From: an uncultured bacterium | GTDB taxonomy: Bacteria > Bacillota > Clostridia > Lachnospirales > Lachnospiraceae | Direction: 5' to 3' | Length of the DNA: 7,608 nucleotides | NCBI GenBank assembly: GCA_937916345.1 | Contig: CALFUE010000204.1 | Coordinates: forward strand, 1-7,608 | Shown: positions 5,795 through 7,608 of the stretch, piece after piece | Layout of the letters: each line of letters begins with the position of its first letter | Numbering within the stretch: position 1 is the stretch's first letter | Position numbers and translations under genes: made by a program | Notes under the pieces: model-generated | What the model was told of the DNA's origin: nothing | The model's database searches: none | Seen by the model: the letters and a program-made list of their open reading frames with translations, nothing else

Positions 5795-7608
5795 TTATCC
5801 CTGAATTATGTGTATTTTGTGCTCACCGCTCCTGCATACCATATACGGCATAACCTTTAACTCATCGAGATCCCTCTCGTGATCTCCCGTGGCGTCATTC
5901 CATGAGGCGCTGACAGAGATCTTTCTAAGGATAAATCTGCTTTTTAAATTTCCGAGCTTCATCTGTATCTGAGAGATCTTTGGCAGATTGCCTATTCTCC
6001 AGCCGCCGCTCCCCGTGCCCTTTATGGGATCGAGATATTCGTCCAGCGTGTTTCTCACAATGGATTGAAGTTCGAAGCTCTCGTCTATATCCACCACATC
6101 TCCCCAGATATCTACCGAGATAGAGACGAATATCGGCTCCATGATCCGTATCCTGTCTCCGGATATGGTCAGCTCGCAGTGCTCCATGATGTATTCCCGA
6201 AGGGGTGCCTCTGTCCTGTGGAATGAGTAGGAACCGCTGTCGTAATCCGTCATGAGAAGGAGCAATGCGATATCCTCCTCAGAAATGCCCAGCTCCGCGG
6301 AGTCCTCCGCCACAAGGCATCTCACCTGATCTATATTGTCGGAGAATATCTTGCAGGCTCTCTCGTAATCGGATGCGGTGATGAGCCTCTGTCTGCTGTG
6401 GAGGATATCCGCGCCTCTGTCGAGGGCTGCCTCCATGGTTTCCATATTGCTTCCTCCAAAGGCCTTTACCGGATTGACGATCTCGCCTATGTGAAGCAGA
6501 TTTCCGACAGGCGCTGTGATAGTGCCCGCAGGAACATTGCCGCCCCTTCCGAGACAGCTCTTTACCTGCACGGTGAATGCAACATTATCGGTCACTCTTG
6601 GAAAGTCGGTCGTCAGGCCGTTCCCAAAGATGATCTGTCTGTTCATGCGGTCGAGGACATAGGTTCTCCTGTCGGTGGTCGTATTAAAGCTGTCAACCTC
6701 ATGCCATCTGACGAAAAAGGCGCTTATCCTGCCCGTGATATCACGCTCTACCCTGATATTGTCCGGGTCTTCTTCCTCTCTTCTCTTCATCGCAGGCTGT
6801 CCGCAGAGTCCGTATTCATTTACCCATACATCAGCAGAGAGGATATTGTTCTCAACCAGCGTAAATCTCATATCGGGCATAGCTTCCTCTATGTAGAAGC
6901 CCACCGTCTCATGGGTCTCCACATTTGAGACCTCTACGGCATTTACCCTGATAGATCCCACTCTGGGGAGCTCCGAATCCTGCTTTTCCTCACCGACAGC
7001 CTTTGTTATCTTTATCCAGAACCGCCTGCGCTCCTCTATTGTTGCGGGAGTCCAGTCAGGCTGCGGTATGAAGAATATCGTTCCCGATCTGGTAAAGCCC
7101 TCGGTGTGATCGAGAACCTTCAGGGGAAGAAATTCATTTCCCCTGGAATATTCAAAGCGACATTTGACACCCGCGAACCTCTGGTCATCCAGAAGAGTAA
7201 ACAGTATGGAGACCGGTCCGTCCAGCGGTCTCTTGTCAAAGCCCAGATACAGAGCGTCATCACTGTATACGCTTGGCTCGAATGCCACCATTTTTTCGTC
7301 ATTTAATAGCTTTCCGCTCTCCAGAGCCAGATCGCCTCTCCTTGATCCACTGATGCGAAGTGTCCTGCCGGGAGATATATATTCATCCTCGTAGGTGAAT
7401 TTTATCTGAAGATCCTTTATTCTCGGACAGATATGTATGGCAGGCCTCATGTAGCAATTGTCCGATCTGATAAGGCGGAATCGTAGGAATCTTCCTTCGG
7501 AAGCGCCTACCGCCATGCTCTCCCAGTCATCAGGTACGGTAAAGGATATGGTTCTCTCCCCCGCTACGCCATTTGCGAAAATGCCGGTCACCATATCATC
7601 GCACTCGA
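5795..7608 (-). CDS. gpJ/gp6-like baseplate assembly protein, first paralogue, 5' partial
   Basis: The frame is open to the window edge, and the codons before the ATG at 7592-7594 read E-C-D-D without a stop. The true start is therefore probably upstream, and about 600 residues of a longer protein are visible. Baseplate J-like markers occur in order: TRSGTIFFIPQPDW, FWIKI, YVLDRMNRQIIFGNG, CLGRGGNVPAGTIT (the usual G-x3-GNVPAGTI strand), NPVKAFGGSNMETMEAALDR and RLITASDYERACKIF, which opens the C-terminal domain. The W-x-NPSDPG-type N-terminal motif of such proteins is not in the visible part and is expected upstream. The protein lacks membrane segments. It would be a wedge component around the spike, working with the next gene product, 5 nt downstream. 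Its last codons (HIIQG) overlap the ribosome-binding site of that gene. Homologues are often annotated only as putative baseplate assembly protein. Confidence 0.85.
   Translation of the reverse strand, partial: ECDDMVTGIFANGVAGERTISFTVPDDWESMAVGASEGRFLRFRLIRSDNCYMRPAIHICPRIKDLQIKFTYEDEYISPGRTLRISGSRRGDLALESGKLLNDEKMVAFEPSVYSDDALYLGFDKRPLDGPVSILFTLLDDQRFAGVKCRFEYSRGNEFLPLKVLDHTEGFTRSGTIFFIPQPDWTPATIEERRRFWIKITKAVGEEKQDSELPRVGSIRVNAVEVSNVETHETVGFYIEEAMPDMRFTLVENNILSADVWVNEYGLCGQPAMKRREEEDPDNIRVERDITGRISAFFVRWHEVDSFNTTTDRRTYVLDRMNRQIIFGNGLTTDFPRVTDNVAFTVQVKSCLGRGGNVPAGTITAPVGNLLHIGEIVNPVKAFGGSNMETMEAALDRGADILHSRQRLITASDYERACKIFSDNIDQVRCLVAEDSAELGISEEDIALLLLMTDYDSGSYSFHRTEAPLREYIMEHCELTISGDRIRIMEPIFVSISVDIWGDVVDIDESFELQSIVRNTLDEYLDPIKGTGSGGWRIGNLPKISQIQMKLGNLKSRFILRKISVSASWNDATGDHERDLDELKVMPYMVCRSGEHKIHIIQG

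Noticed and set aside
6398..6928. 176-codon plus-strand frame opposite the first J-like gene
   Set aside because: It lies antisense to a strong J-like domain (NPVKAFGGS, GNVPAGTI). No start signal or family match is visible.
1..7608. tRNA, rRNA, CRISPR array, insertion sequence or attachment site
   Set aside because: I see no spaced direct-repeat array, transposase-like frame, cloverleaf or rRNA-like stretch; nearly all of the window is accounted for by the genes listed.

Overview
The window holds two unrelated pieces of DNA joined near base 530. Bases 1 to about 530 carry, on the + strand, most of a CDP-alcohol phosphatidyltransferase that reads as a phosphatidylserine synthase of the Bacteroidales type. 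The rest, about 530 to 7608, is one minus-strand gene train from the baseplate and ATPase part of a contractile injection system (CIS, a phage-tail-like device). Its protein style suggests a Clostridia/Lachnospiraceae-like Firmicute. Neither taxonomic call is proven. Both rest on recalled family resemblance and on a visible change in base composition: hand counts give about 60% G+C in bases 1-60 and about 33% in 661-720.

Read in the direction of transcription, from high to low coordinates, the CIS segment has six genes. First is a gpJ/gp6-like baseplate protein whose 5' end lies outside the window (5795-7608). Second is another gpJ/gp6-like baseplate protein, which carries the DPGIT-LE motif (3696-5789). 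Third is a tail protein I/gp7-like wedge protein (2588-3685). A 155-bp intergenic stretch (2433-2587) follows, with a large nested stem-loop element and a smaller palindrome. After it come a STAS-domain anti-sigma-antagonist-like protein (2133-2432), an 85-residue protein I do not recognise (1850-2107) and an AAA+ ATPase of the CIS type (from 1846). Gaps are 5 nt and 10 nt among the baseplate genes, and 25 nt and 3 nt in the second block. This fits one operon, or two tightly linked blocks separated by the structured spacer.

The baseplate proteins would form the wedge that surrounds the spike and triggers sheath contraction. The ATPase is the standard cytoplasmic accessory protein of extracellular CIS loci. 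The STAS protein is the unexpected part, because it hints that a phosphorylation switch acts on assembly, firing or transcription. Sheath, tube, spike, tape-measure and effector genes are not in this window and would be expected beyond 7608 or on the missing side of the junction.

The ATPase frame (minus) and the phosphatidyltransferase frame (plus) run tail to tail through each other. Each loses its natural C-terminus at the same place, about 518-538. I read this as a chimeric assembly or amplification join, so the last ~100 residues of the ATPase ORF and the last ~30 of the synthase ORF are artefactual.
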